Shown here: positions 30,656 through 39,801 of the stretch, in pieces | Numbering within the stretch: the stretch's first letter is position 1 | Layout of the letters: the number at the start of each line of letters is the position of its first letter | Source of the DNA: Spirochaetota bacterium | GTDB lineage: Bacteria > Spirochaetota > UBA4802 > UBA5368 | DNA: 43,923 nt | Reading direction: 5' to 3' | Assembly (NCBI GenBank): GCA_004297825.1 | Contig: SCSX01000067.1 | Span: forward strand, 1 to 43,923 | Translations under genes and position numbers: made by a program | Notes under the pieces: model-generated | What the model was told of the DNA's origin: nothing | The model's input: only the letters and a program-made list of their open reading frames with translations | Databases searched by the model: none

Positions 30656-30720
30656 ATCCGCGAAAATCCGTGGCTAAAAAGATAGGCATGAGCCACGGAT
30701 TGGCACGGATGAACGCGGAT
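30656..30720. repeat. Short nested inverted repeat of ATCCGTGG type
   Basis: Outer arms ATCCGCG (30656-30662) and CGCGGAT (30714-30720); inner arms ATCCGTGGCT (30666-30675) and AGCCACGGAT (30691-30700). In between lie more CACGGAT words. Such CCGTGG/CCGCG word clusters are seen as dispersed intergenic repeats in many genomes (recollection). It lies just after the aminotransferase gene. Confidence 0.6.
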
Positions 30721-30741
30721 CAAGCACGTCGTAAAGTATTT

Positions 30742-31881
30742 TCAGCCCTTAAAGTACCGCTCCACCCGGTCCAGTCCTTCCTTGATATTTTCAACCGAAT
30801 TCGCGTACGAAAAGCGGAGGAATCCCTCCCCGCCCGAGCCGAAATCGACGCCCGGTGTGACGCCTACCTTGGCCTTTTCCACAATGCTGAAGGCGGTCTT
30901 GTAGGAATCTTCGAACAGGTGACGCCCGTCCGCAAACACGTAAAACGCGCCCGTGGGCTCGACGTGGATCCTGAATCCGATTGCACGAAGACGGTCGATC
31001 ATGTAGCGCCGCCGCTCGTTGTAAATGCCGATCATCGATTTGATCTCGGGTACCGCTTGCCGGTATGCGTCGATGCACGCCCACTGCACGAAGCTGTTCG
31101 CCGAGATCATGAAGTTCTGGTGGATGCGCTGCATGGCCGTGGAAAACTCGCGGGGGAAGATCAGGTAGCCCAACCTCCATCCGGTCATCGCGAAGAGCTT
31201 CGAGAATCCGTTCACCACGAAGGCCTTATCTGTAAATTCGAGGATGGAGCGGGCGCGCCCCTCGTAGACCAGCCCGTGATATATCTCGTCCGAAATAATA
31301 TATTGATCGCCAAACTGCGCGATGTCCTCAAGGTTTTTATCGGTCATCACGATGCCGGTGGGATTGCAGGGCGAGTTCACGATAATGCCCCTGGTGCGCG
31401 GTGAAAGCACCTTCCGGATCTCGTCGGGCCGGTACTGGAAGCCGTCCTCGGGATAGGTCCGCACCTCGACGATCTTCCCGTTCACGGAGTTTATGAAGTT
31501 CGGGTAGCACGCGTAGCGCGGGTTGGAGGTGATCACCTCGTCGCCCGACTCGAGAATGGAAAGCATCATGAACAGGAACGCCGGAGATGTCCCGGAGGTG
31601 ACGAGCACCTGGTCGGGAGTCACGCGAACATTGTACTCGTCGTGGTAATGCGCGCATATCGCCTCGCGGAGCTCGATGAGCCCCATTGCGTGGGTATAGT
31701 GCGTCTTGCCCGACCTGATCGCCTCGATGGCCGCCTCGCGGATCACCTCGGGCGTGTCGAAATCGGGCTCGCCCACCTCGAGATGGATGACATGCTCCCC
31801 CCTGCGCTCAAGCTCCTCCGCCCGCGCCATGACGTCCATGACGATGAAGGGAGTCACTTCCTGAGCTTTTTTCGAGATCAT
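30742..31881 (-). CDS. PLP-dependent aminotransferase, class I/II
   Basis: This 379-residue fold-type I aminotransferase acts on an unidentified amino acid. The catalytic Lys is K228 in NGFSKLFAMTGWRLGY, NPTG is at 173-176 and the PLP-ring Asp is D198 in ISDEIYH. The N-terminal HLEVGEPDFDTP is typical of aspartate or alanine aminotransferases. The substrate cannot be assigned. GGAGG lies upstream of the ATG. It is the last gene of a minus-strand run from 39.7 kb and is 113 bp from the flippase-like gene; it may supply an amino sugar or amino acid, or be unrelated. Confidence 0.93.
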   Translation of the reverse strand: MISKKAQEVTPFIVMDVMARAEELERRGEHVIHLEVGEPDFDTPEVIREAAIEAIRSGKTHYTHAMGLIELREAICAHYHDEYNVRVTPDQVLVTSGTSPAFLFMMLSILESGDEVITSNPRYACYPNFINSVNGKIVEVRTYPEDGFQYRPDEIRKVLSPRTRGIIVNSPCNPTGIVMTDKNLEDIAQFGDQYIISDEIYHGLVYEGRARSILEFTDKAFVVNGFSKLFAMTGWRLGYLIFPREFSTAMQRIHQNFMISANSFVQWACIDAYRQAVPEIKSMIGIYNERRRYMIDRLRAIGFRIHVEPTGAFYVFADGRHLFEDSYKTAFSIVEKAKVGVTPGVDFGSGGEGFLRFSYANSVENIKEGLDRVERYFKG

Positions 31882-31994
31882 GAGGCCTCCATTGAAGGGG
31901 TGTACACCGGTGTAGTGCTATCCCGTGAAAATACATGCATTCTCTTCATTTATGCGCCCGCGCAAACATGGCTTGTTACGCGAGTCCCTAAAGC

Positions 31995-33029
31995 TTATTT
32001 ACGATTTTTTACCTTCAGCACGATTGCGCCTGCAATCGCGATCGCCGCCGCGGCGACGAAATTGAGTATGTGGTTTCCGAACCCGGTGGTGATCGCGTCC
32101 TGTTCGCCCATGCCCACGAGCATGAAGCCGCCGGTCCAGCCCACCTCGAGCGTTCCGAAGCTCCCGAAGCTGTTTATGGGGAGCACGTTGGTGAGCACCG
32201 CGCCCGTCGCGCCCGCAACCGATTGCATGAAGTTAATATCGACGCCGAAGGCGTGGATCGTCACGAAGGACATTGAATACAGCGCGCCCCACACCAGCAG
32301 GCTCGTAAAGGCGAGTCCCGGGATGAAACGTTTCGTGTCGAAGCCGGAGAACTCATCTTCCACCTCGATCACCTTCGCCAGAACCTTTTTCACGATCGAT
32401 TTTTCGCGCAGGCGAAGCACGGCCATCGTGCGTTCAAAGACGGAGCGCGAAAGTATGACGATCCATTTGAGGTAGAACAGGGAAACGATGGATAACGCGA
32501 GAAATCCGATCCCGACCGCAAGCAGGGCTACTGAGGTCTGCCTTCCGTAATGGATGATTATCGAGCATACGAAGAATGCGGCGACGATGATAAAATCGAA
32601 TATGCGGGTGACCAGGAGCGCGTGCAGCCCGCGGGAAATATCGGCCCCCGCCAATTTCTTCAAATAGTACACGAAGGTGAGCTCGCCCGTCCTCGCGGGG
32701 AGTATCTGGTTGAAGAAATTATGGTAGCTCGTGATCGCGAAGAGCTTGAATTGCGGAACCTCGAGATCTTTGAGCAAAACGGCGAAGCGGATCGACTTGA
32801 ACAGGTTCGAAAACACGTATATAACGCAGGCAAGGCCAAGGAGCCGGTAATCGGCATCGCGGAAGGTCCGCGCGGTCTCTCCCAGGTCGATGCGCCGGAG
32901 CAGAAAGTAAACGAGCCCCGCGGACAGTGCGAAAAACACTACGGTCCGGGGATTGAGAATCCGCTTCCTCCTTTCGCGGATTATTTCGTCCGCGGATTCT
33001 GGTGCGTGGTTCGTTGTAGTATCTTTCAT
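31995..33029 (-). CDS. Lysylphosphatidylglycerol-synthase-type membrane domain protein (flippase-like)
   Basis: This 344-residue integral membrane protein has about eight transmembrane helices and the PARTGELTFVYYLKK motif of the LPG_synthase_TM/YbhN (UPF0104) family. These domains are thought to move lipid-linked groups across the membrane or to stabilise glycosyltransferases. The N-terminus (1-25) is hydrophilic. A 203-bp gap that is A/T-richer than its neighbours separates it from the upstream methyltransferase. It lies in a glycan locus, so a role in glycolipid handling is plausible. Confidence 0.85.
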   Translation of the reverse strand: MKDTTTNHAPESADEIIRERRKRILNPRTVVFFALSAGLVYFLLRRIDLGETARTFRDADYRLLGLACVIYVFSNLFKSIRFAVLLKDLEVPQFKLFAITSYHNFFNQILPARTGELTFVYYLKKLAGADISRGLHALLVTRIFDFIIVAAFFVCSIIIHYGRQTSVALLAVGIGFLALSIVSLFYLKWIVILSRSVFERTMAVLRLREKSIVKKVLAKVIEVEDEFSGFDTKRFIPGLAFTSLLVWGALYSMSFVTIHAFGVDINFMQSVAGATGAVLTNVLPINSFGSFGTLEVGWTGGFMLVGMGEQDAITTGFGNHILNFVAAAAIAIAGAIVLKVKNRK

Positions 33030-33232
33030 GGGGTTATTTTATTTGAATAATTGCAGTCGTTTAATATTCGATATGGCCATGCGCGAATGAAATGCCCTAC
33101 ATTGAGGTTTCAAATTCCAGAAGACAAGCGATTGATTTATTGCCATCTTTACCGGGTAATTCACCTTGAACTCGGGCATTTAACGCGTTTTAAAGGCGCT
33201 GCGTCGAAATAATGACGGCCTGCGCGGCCGGC

Positions 33233-34102
33233 CTAGGTTTTGCGGAACAGGGCGTAGAGATTGATCGTCTCAAGGTCTTCCCGGTTTTTTTCCGCGAACT
33301 TCTTGTGGAGTTTACAGGAATCCAGATTGAGTCCCGTCCCCCTTTCGACATCAAGCAATTTAAACCCGTACCTGCCCGCAAAATCCATGTAATCATCCGA
33401 CCTGAGCCTGTTCGTGAAGGAATATCCCTCCTTCGTGAGCAGCGTATTCCATACCCGGTCCGAATATTTCAGAAACTTGAAGGGCTTGTCGAAATTATAG
33501 TGATCGGCCAGGGAAATGTAATGATACATGACCCCCCGCGGTTTTAAAATCCTGTTCATCTCCCTGAAGGCGGTATCCATGTCGGTCACGTGCTCGAGCA
33601 CGCCTGCGCTCACTATGATATCGACCGAGCCGTCCGGAACGTCCTTCATGTCTTCCACGGAATTAGGCGCGTAAAAAAACCTGTCTGCCCTGGGCCTGAA
33701 ATCCGACTCGAAAAACCGCATCGCGTCCTTCTTCACCTTCTCCTTGAGGTACTCGATATCCTCGCTGATATTGGTCCTGTCCCAGCGAGGATACTTGTCG
33801 ACCAGTATGATTTTTCTAGCCGATTTAAGCAGGAAGCCGATGCCCATGATCAGCGACGTGCCCGGACCGATCTCCAGGACTACGGAATTCTTGATTGGTA
33901 TCCGCGCGCGCTTCAGCGCAGCGACGATGCGGCAGTGCATCGCGTAGCAGTAATTTCCGCTGCGCGCGTATAGTTTATTGAATAGGATGGCACGAATAGC
34001 GTCACGGAGAAACGGCACGCGGGAATACATCACCCTGATTAAAAAGTCGAACCGGTTGAACATGGACAGCAGCAATGACGATTTGATCATTTTTTCACGC
34101 AT
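33233..34102 (-). CDS. SAM-dependent methyltransferase, class I
   Basis: This 289-residue protein has SAM-binding motif I EIGPGTS (77-83) and the acidic ribose-binding residue in IILVDKYPRWD. Motif IV-like VDIIVSAGVLEHVTD and post-motif EMNRILKPRGVMYHYISL are typical of the Methyltransf_11 type. The N-terminal ~65 residues are extra helices. In a polysaccharide locus such enzymes often methylate a sugar or a lipid carrier; the acceptor is unknown. It lies between GT2 and the flippase-like gene. Confidence 0.88.
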   Translation of the reverse strand: MREKMIKSSLLLSMFNRFDFLIRVMYSRVPFLRDAIRAILFNKLYARSGNYCYAMHCRIVAALKRARIPIKNSVVLEIGPGTSLIMGIGFLLKSARKIILVDKYPRWDRTNISEDIEYLKEKVKKDAMRFFESDFRPRADRFFYAPNSVEDMKDVPDGSVDIIVSAGVLEHVTDMDTAFREMNRILKPRGVMYHYISLADHYNFDKPFKFLKYSDRVWNTLLTKEGYSFTNRLRSDDYMDFAGRYGFKLLDVERGTGLNLDSCKLHKKFAEKNREDLETINLYALFRKT

Positions 34103-34188
34103 AGTACCTCTGCCAATATGTGCATCCGGCGCGTTGAAGCGCTTTATTATTCAATGCGAGACGGCCCTTTCGCAGGGGAAATGACCGT

Positions 34189-35109
34189 TTACTGTTTGCG
34201 CGTCTTGACGATGAGCTCGGCGATGAGCCCGAAGAAAAAGGTCTGCAGGCCGAATACCGAGAGGCCCAGCAGCAGGTTCACGTGCACCACCGGCTTGTCG
34301 TCCAGTCCCATGAAATATAGCGCAAGTTCAGTCGCGAAAAGCAAAAATGCGGGCGCTAAAAACAGGAGTCCTATTGACCCGAATATCTTCATGGGTTCCA
34401 CGGACACCAGGACCATGAGTATCTGCCGCGAGACCTTGAAGGGGTACTTGAGCGATACGAAAGATTTACCGGTAATGCGCCTCTGGAAGGAGACCGAGAC
34501 GTGGGCGAAACGCAATCCACGGTGGTAGGCGTCCAGGAGCACCTGCTGCGTGTAGTTGTAATTGCCGGGCAGGTAAAAGTTTTCCAGGTAGTCCTTGTTG
34601 ACCGCGAATATGCCCGGCTGGCTGTCTTTAAGAGGCCACCCGGTGAGAAAGCGCATGAGCCCGGTGAACATGATGTTCCCGATCCGGCGCACGAACGGCA
34701 TCTTGTAGGCGATTTTTTCGAAGCGGTTGCCGTACACCACGTCGGCCTCGTCGTCCTGGATAGGCTGTATCATGGGGAAGATGTCGTTGGGGTCGTGCTG
34801 GAGATCGGCGTCGAACTTGACGACGATGTCTGCGCCGTCCTTGCGCGCGCTTCCGAGACCGGTGCGTATCGCCGCCCCCAGTCCCCGGTTGATCTTGTGG
34901 CGCACCACTTTGTCCGCGCCCGCGGCCTGTGCGAGCTTGCCCGTATCGTCGGAAGAGCCGTCGTCGATCACGTAGACCAGGTGGTCGACGCCCATTTTCG
35001 CGAAAGGCGCCCGGACGGTCTTGAGCGCCTTGATGGTTGCCTCGATGCGTTCGGCCTCGTTGTAGGCCGGGACTATTACTATGAGCTTCGTGCGTGCTTT
35101 TCTTGCCAT
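34189..35109 (-). CDS. Family 2 glycosyltransferase, dolichol-phosphate-mannose-synthase-like
   Basis: This 306-residue GT-A enzyme has VIVPAYNEAERI (11-22), VIDDGSSDDT (48-57) and the metal-binding FDADLQHD (99-106). Two C-terminal transmembrane segments lie around 240-300. This layout matches polyprenyl-phosphate sugar transferases that charge undecaprenyl phosphate with one sugar. The two GT-C enzymes beside it would use such a donor in the periplasm. It probably belongs to the same operon as its neighbours. Confidence 0.92.
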   Translation of the reverse strand: MARKARTKLIVIVPAYNEAERIEATIKALKTVRAPFAKMGVDHLVYVIDDGSSDDTGKLAQAAGADKVVRHKINRGLGAAIRTGLGSARKDGADIVVKFDADLQHDPNDIFPMIQPIQDDEADVVYGNRFEKIAYKMPFVRRIGNIMFTGLMRFLTGWPLKDSQPGIFAVNKDYLENFYLPGNYNYTQQVLLDAYHRGLRFAHVSVSFQRRITGKSFVSLKYPFKVSRQILMVLVSVEPMKIFGSIGLLFLAPAFLLFATELALYFMGLDDKPVVHVNLLLGLSVFGLQTFFFGLIAELIVKTRKQ

Positions 35110-35173
35110 TATCGGTTCCCGTGAATGGAGTTTAGGTCAGATAGACAGACTATGCGCGGACGCATTTTGAAAA

Positions 35174-36883
35174 TCAAGGAATAAATTCGTAGACCCCGCT
35201 CACGATGCCGCCCCTGGTCTCGAATTTTTCAACCTGCCGGAAATGCCCGGTCGATTCCCCCCGATCGCGTATTTCTTTAAAGAGGTGGGCCTTCCTGTCA
35301 ATCGCGTTTTTATCCCCGTATTGGAGCCTGCGGACGTAAAAATCGTCCACGAACACGTACGTGACCTTTTTTTCCGCGAGCTCGGATACCAGGTCGTCGA
35401 GCTTCAGGCTCCTGAGCCGCAGCGATCCCAGGAAACGGGATTCGTCCATGTCGGAGTAATAGCGCGACACCACCGTTTCGGCGATGAGCATGCGATCGCC
35501 GGGGCGCGCGTGCGCGGAGAACCACTCGGCGGCCTTCCGGAACTCGACGCGCTTCCATCCGTAATGATCCATGGCGTTGACCCCGAACGAGACCGCCAGG
35601 AGCGCCGCCGCGGCGGCCGTACAGAACAGGAACGCCCGAGCGCGGGTCGTATCGGACCCCCCGAATTTAACGATGATAACGGCCCAGAGCGCGACGAAAC
35701 AGCACGCGGCGACCGTGAGCGGGAGGCCCAGCCCCGGGACAAGTACCAGCCCCCTTCCCATCGCAAGGGCCGTTATGAGACATGCCGCGATTGCGAGGGC
35801 CCTGAATGCCGTGGCGCGCCTGATGAACATTCTTTTAATCCAGGGTGCAAGCCCGTTTTCGATGCCGTAAAACATGAAAAGCACAAGCAGCCAAAGAATG
35901 GGGGTGACATAGCGCTCCTTGGTGTTCTGGTAGATCATGTGGATGGCGAGGTAGCCGGCGAAGAAGATGAGGAGCGGCGCGTTTTCCCTGAGCCGGTTCC
36001 TCGCGATGACCGCGACGCCCCATATCGCCGATACGACCGTGAACAGGGTGAACGCGACGACGACAGGGTAATAAGCCGCCTTCACGATGGTCGAGCCCGA
36101 GAAATACGCGCCCGTCGCCATCCACGGGACGAAGCCGGCGAGGATCAGGAAACAGTCGACGATGTAGCGATAGGTCGCCGGGCCCCGCTGCGCGATTTCC
36201 TTCACGTACGGATTACCGTATTCCCCGGAGTTGACAAGGCTGAGCGCGAACCAGGCGGCCACGCCCGAAACCGCGCACAGGCCGAGCAGGATGGCGCGTA
36301 ACCGGCGCCGGTTTTCGAAAAAATCGCGGTACATCGCCGCCGGGATGGCGAACACGGAATCCCATTTCACCGCCGACGCGAGAAAGGCCCCCGCGTAGGA
36401 TGCCGGCGATCCCCTGAGCGCGAGAAGCACCGTCCCCGCGGTGAGGAGCGCGAGTGCCATCTCAAGCTCCGCGTTCACCGCCGTGAAGACCGAGTACACG
36501 TTCATGACAAGGTACGCGAGCGCGGCGAGCGTCATGCGCGGCGAGAGGAATCTCTTGAACACGGCGTGCGCGACCAGCAGGAAGGGAACGTACAATAACA
36601 GGTTCAGTATCATCGCCGTGAGATAGATGACGTCATGCGCGGGCAGCGGGTTGATCTTCGCGCCCAGTGCGACCAGGAGCGGGTAGATCGGCAGGATCTT
36701 GAAGTTCTTCCCGGGAAAGTCGCCCGCCATGTACTCGGCGATGCGAGGGCGAAAGTTGCCGATATAATCCTCGGAGGGCGTCTGGAAATAATTGAAATAG
36801 AGCGCGGCGTACAGCGTCCCCGCGAGGATGATGCAGGCGAGGACCAGCCGGTAGGCACGCGAACCGAATTCCAGCACGTTCAT
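35174..36883 (-). CDS. Multi-pass membrane glycosyltransferase (GT-C type)
   Basis: This 569-residue protein has about 10-12 transmembrane helices and a first extracytoplasmic loop with acidic residues (SEDYIGNFRPRIAEYM, 37-52) as in GT39/GT83-type enzymes. The C-terminal ~120 residues form a soluble domain (GDRMLIAETVVSRYYSDMD). It likely moves a sugar from a polyprenyl-phosphate donor to a glycan or protein on the outer face of the inner membrane. The start lies 1 bp beyond the stop of the hydrolase gene, so the two are co-transcribed. Confidence 0.85.
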   Translation of the reverse strand: MNVLEFGSRAYRLVLACIILAGTLYAALYFNYFQTPSEDYIGNFRPRIAEYMAGDFPGKNFKILPIYPLLVALGAKINPLPAHDVIYLTAMILNLLLYVPFLLVAHAVFKRFLSPRMTLAALAYLVMNVYSVFTAVNAELEMALALLTAGTVLLALRGSPASYAGAFLASAVKWDSVFAIPAAMYRDFFENRRRLRAILLGLCAVSGVAAWFALSLVNSGEYGNPYVKEIAQRGPATYRYIVDCFLILAGFVPWMATGAYFSGSTIVKAAYYPVVVAFTLFTVVSAIWGVAVIARNRLRENAPLLIFFAGYLAIHMIYQNTKERYVTPILWLLVLFMFYGIENGLAPWIKRMFIRRATAFRALAIAACLITALAMGRGLVLVPGLGLPLTVAACCFVALWAVIIVKFGGSDTTRARAFLFCTAAAAALLAVSFGVNAMDHYGWKRVEFRKAAEWFSAHARPGDRMLIAETVVSRYYSDMDESRFLGSLRLRSLKLDDLVSELAEKKVTYVFVDDFYVRRLQYGDKNAIDRKAHLFKEIRDRGESTGHFRQVEKFETRGGIVSGVYEFIP

Positions 36884-36884
36884 C

Positions 36885-37898
36885 CTACCTGAATCGCTGG
36901 ACCATCTCGTCCACGATCCTGACCAGAAGTTCGGGCTCGTCGAAATGGATGTTTTTCATGCTCTTCGCCGACACGATCCGTTCTGCGCGCGGCGAGAGCT
37001 TGAGGTACCGGTCGTACGCGTCGCGCGTGATCGTTTCGATCTTGCGCGCCTGGTCGACCGGTACGCCCCAGAACATCATGTCGTCGTGGTAGAGTTTGGG
37101 CGAGTGCTCGATGACGACGAGCGGGATTTTGGGAAAGGGGCCCGCCTCGGCCAGCTTCGCGCTCCCCTCCCGGAAGCCCTTGCGGTATTCCGAAACCATC
37201 GTCTCGTAGAAGCGCGACTGGGACCAGGCCTCGACCAGGTCCTGTTTTATGACGGAAGGATACGTCCGGTAGGGCACGATCGAGAGCGCGCGCATGGCGC
37301 CCATGGCCGCGAACGCGCGTCCCATCTGGAGCCCGGGAGTCCTGTCGATGAAATTGTTGTAGACCCCGGGATCAAGCTCTTTTTTAAAGCGCTCGAAATT
37401 CAGGGGGAGCGGATCGACGAGCACCACGCCCACCACCGCGAAGGGATCCGTGCGCGCGAAATACTCCGCGTACAGCGCGCCGATATCGTGCCCCACGATC
37501 ACGTACGGGGGCGTGATCCCCTCCTTTTCGAGCGCGAACTTCAGCTCATTCACGATCGCCTCGGGCGCGCGCGCGCCCTGCGCGTCGCCGCTGTGCCCGT
37601 ACCCGGCACGTTCGTACAGAATCACACGCGCGCGCTTCGAAAGCGCGTCCTGCACCCCCGCCCATTCCGCGGCGGTCGATCCCAGGCCGGTCTCGATTAT
37701 CACCGCCGGGCTCGCGGTGCCTTTTTCGATGATGCAGAGTTTCGTCGTCCCCGCGTCGACGAGTTTCCCATTGACGGGGAGCGCCGCGCGCCACTTCGAG
37801 GAAAGAATCGAATTTTTTACGGCGGCGTAGCCTGTGAGGAGCGCCAGCAGACCCACGACAACGGCCGCGAATATTCCGATATATTTTAACAATTTCAT
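36885..37898 (-). CDS. Membrane-anchored alpha/beta-hydrolase with Asp at the nucleophile position
   Basis: This 337-residue protein has an N-terminal transmembrane helix (5-27) and an alpha/beta-hydrolase domain. The oxyanion-hole part is VIIETGLGSTAAEW, and VILYERAGYGHS follows. The nucleophile elbow reads VIVGHDIGALYA: D138 stands where the usual serine of GHSxG would be. Asp is the nucleophile in haloalkane dehalogenases and epoxide hydrolases. The general-base His is probably in MKNIHFDEPEL near 321. The codon is GAT in the sequence. The gene lies inside the glycosyltransferase run but its role there is unclear. Confidence 0.88.
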   Translation of the reverse strand: MKLLKYIGIFAAVVVGLLALLTGYAAVKNSILSSKWRAALPVNGKLVDAGTTKLCIIEKGTASPAVIIETGLGSTAAEWAGVQDALSKRARVILYERAGYGHSGDAQGARAPEAIVNELKFALEKEGITPPYVIVGHDIGALYAEYFARTDPFAVVGVVLVDPLPLNFERFKKELDPGVYNNFIDRTPGLQMGRAFAAMGAMRALSIVPYRTYPSVIKQDLVEAWSQSRFYETMVSEYRKGFREGSAKLAEAGPFPKIPLVVIEHSPKLYHDDMMFWGVPVDQARKIETITRDAYDRYLKLSPRAERIVSAKSMKNIHFDEPELLVRIVDEMVQRFR

Positions 37899-37971
37899 AA
37901 AGCTTTCTCCATCTGGACGTTTAACGATAGCCCGCCCCGCCGATACGGCGGCAGCGCCGGAAATGCACGCT

Positions 37972-39669
37972 TTACTTCTTTTCCGCCCCCAGGCGCCTGT
38001 ATACGAGAATATGGTCCGGCGAGATCTTCTGGGCCGCGGGGACGCGGAAAAAGGGCACGTCCAGGTCGAAGCGCTTTTCCAACCGGTAGTTCAGCCGGTC
38101 GGCGAAAAGGTCGTCAAGGAATTCCGGCATGCCCGATTTGCTGTCGCGCTCCATGCGGATGGTCGTCATCCTCCCCGTATCCAGCTCGGGCTTTCTCAAG
38201 AAGCGCTGGTAATATTTGGAAGTGAGCACGAGGTAGTCGGGCCTGCGCTTCTCGATATCGCCCACATCATTTTTCACCCGGTACGAGCGGCTTCCCCCGG
38301 GAAACCGCGGCAGATACTGGAGATACGAGTAGTACTCGATGACGGCGCCTTTCGTCATGTGCGTGTTCATCCACGCCTCCGCGTCGTAGCGCACGTCTCC
38401 GAGCATCGTGGCGTTGACCGAAAGCCCCTCGTACAGCGCGAACGCGCCGACAAGGACCAGCATGACCGATACCGCTTTTTTCCCGAGGCCCGCGGTTTTC
38501 TCGAGAAGGTAATCCGCGGCAAACCCCGCGAAGACGGTTATAAACAGGCTGGTGGGAAGCGAGTAGCGGACCGAGCTCTGGCGTATAACCTGCACGAAAA
38601 ATATCGAGTACGAGAGTGCCGGGAACAGATAGAACAGCTTGAGAAACAGTTCGCGCCCGTCCTTCCTGTACCGATACGCGACCAGCCCCATCCCCGCCAC
38701 CGACAGCACGAACAGCGGCACCGTCATCGCGTCGAGCATCATGAACTTGATCGAGTCGCGCCACAGGGCGTAGATACCGTCGATCGCGTACGAATACTGG
38801 ATGTTCCGCACCCCGCCCTCTTTCGTGAGGTGCTCGAACCGCGCGACGAAGCCGTCGGGATTGAAGAGGACGCTCTGCGCCAGGAGCGAGCTCACCACGA
38901 GCGCCCCCGCGCCGATCCACAATTTTTTACGGAGGAGGACGTCCCTGATGGACAGGGCTTTATCGGACCTCGCAACGACCTGGTAAACCACCATGAAGAG
39001 CACGAAGGGCAGGACGAAGATCGCGTACCCCTGGTCCTTTGACCCGTGCGAAAGGCTCGCGGCGACGACACACCAGACGTAATCGCGCAGGCCGTCGTAT
39101 TTCACGATGCGTATCAGGAAGTAGAGCGACACCACCGCCCAGAACACGTATGGCACCTCGACCTTGGCGACGTGCGCGTAATAGTTGAGCGAAATATTGA
39201 ACGAGGCGAGAAGCGCACCGATAAGCGCCGCCCGCTCGCTGAAAAGCTCGCGCGCCCCTAGGTAAAGGAAGTACACCGTGAGAAGGCCCATGGTGACCGA
39301 TACCAGCCTGTCTATGAGAATGAGCCAGGTCGCGAACTCCGCGGACCTCGCGTAGGAGAGGAACTCGTAAAGCCGGAACCCGTCCGGCGAGATGTGCGCG
39401 ATGAATGCGCCGATAACCACCGGGAGGTTCAGCACCGCGAGGATGAGCTGGTGGACGACCGGGTACTTGTTGAAATACCCGAAGGAAAACGCCTTGGACA
39501 GCCCGATAAGCGGGTGGTACGGCGCGAGTGAATCGGTGAGCCAGTCCTCGACGTTGGGAAGCCCCCAGGTGACGCCCACGAGGTAGATCGCCAGGTCGAG
39601 GGCGAGGATGTAGAGGATCGGTTTTTTCAAAGCCGATAAATTGAACCTTCCTGCGAGCCCTTCCAGCAT
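37972..39669 (-). CDS. Multi-pass membrane glycosyltransferase (GT-C, GT39/ArnT-like)
   Basis: This 565-residue protein has about 10-12 transmembrane helices. The first periplasmic loop carries acidic residues (LPNVEDWLTDSLAPYHPL) as in PMT/ArnT enzymes. The rest is hydrophobic with a C-terminal soluble domain of about 130 residues (residues 425-565). It is probably a polyprenyl-phosphate-sugar-dependent transferase and the first gene of the minus-strand series that ends at 30.7 kb. A divergent promoter region separates it from the GT4 gene. Confidence 0.85.
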   Translation of the reverse strand: MLEGLAGRFNLSALKKPILYILALDLAIYLVGVTWGLPNVEDWLTDSLAPYHPLIGLSKAFSFGYFNKYPVVHQLILAVLNLPVVIGAFIAHISPDGFRLYEFLSYARSAEFATWLILIDRLVSVTMGLLTVYFLYLGARELFSERAALIGALLASFNISLNYYAHVAKVEVPYVFWAVVSLYFLIRIVKYDGLRDYVWCVVAASLSHGSKDQGYAIFVLPFVLFMVVYQVVARSDKALSIRDVLLRKKLWIGAGALVVSSLLAQSVLFNPDGFVARFEHLTKEGGVRNIQYSYAIDGIYALWRDSIKFMMLDAMTVPLFVLSVAGMGLVAYRYRKDGRELFLKLFYLFPALSYSIFFVQVIRQSSVRYSLPTSLFITVFAGFAADYLLEKTAGLGKKAVSVMLVLVGAFALYEGLSVNATMLGDVRYDAEAWMNTHMTKGAVIEYYSYLQYLPRFPGGSRSYRVKNDVGDIEKRRPDYLVLTSKYYQRFLRKPELDTGRMTTIRMERDSKSGMPEFLDDLFADRLNYRLEKRFDLDVPFFRVPAAQKISPDHILVYRRLGAEKK

Positions 39670-39734
39670 ATTCTTTCACCGCACCGGGATTAGTGTTCGT
39701 CCGATACCACGACGGTCCGAAACGAGTATTCTGT

Positions 39735-39761
39735 TTGACAATTTCGCCCCCAGGGTAAACT
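39735..39761 (+). promoter_or_regulatory. Candidate promoter of the GT4 gene
   Basis: TTGACA (39735-39740) and, after 15 bases, TAAACT (39756-39761). The spacing is shorter than ideal. An inverted repeat lies immediately downstream. Confidence 0.35.
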
Positions 39762-39783
39762 AAATCAAGAATAATCTTGATTT
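39762..39783. repeat. Inverted repeat in the GT4 leader (possible operator)
   Basis: Nine-base arms AAATCAAGA and TCTTGATTT surround ATAA. It lies directly after the promoter candidate and 18 bp before the GTG start, where a bound repressor or an RNA hairpin could block expression. Confidence 0.5.
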
Positions 39784-39801
39784 GACCACGGACGGGTACC
39801 A

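Noticed and set aside
33030-33232. Spaced inverted repeat AAATGCCC/GGGCATTT in the gap before the flippase-like gene
   Set aside because: Eight-base arms 76 bases apart are expected by chance in a window of this size and lie in no defined regulatory context.
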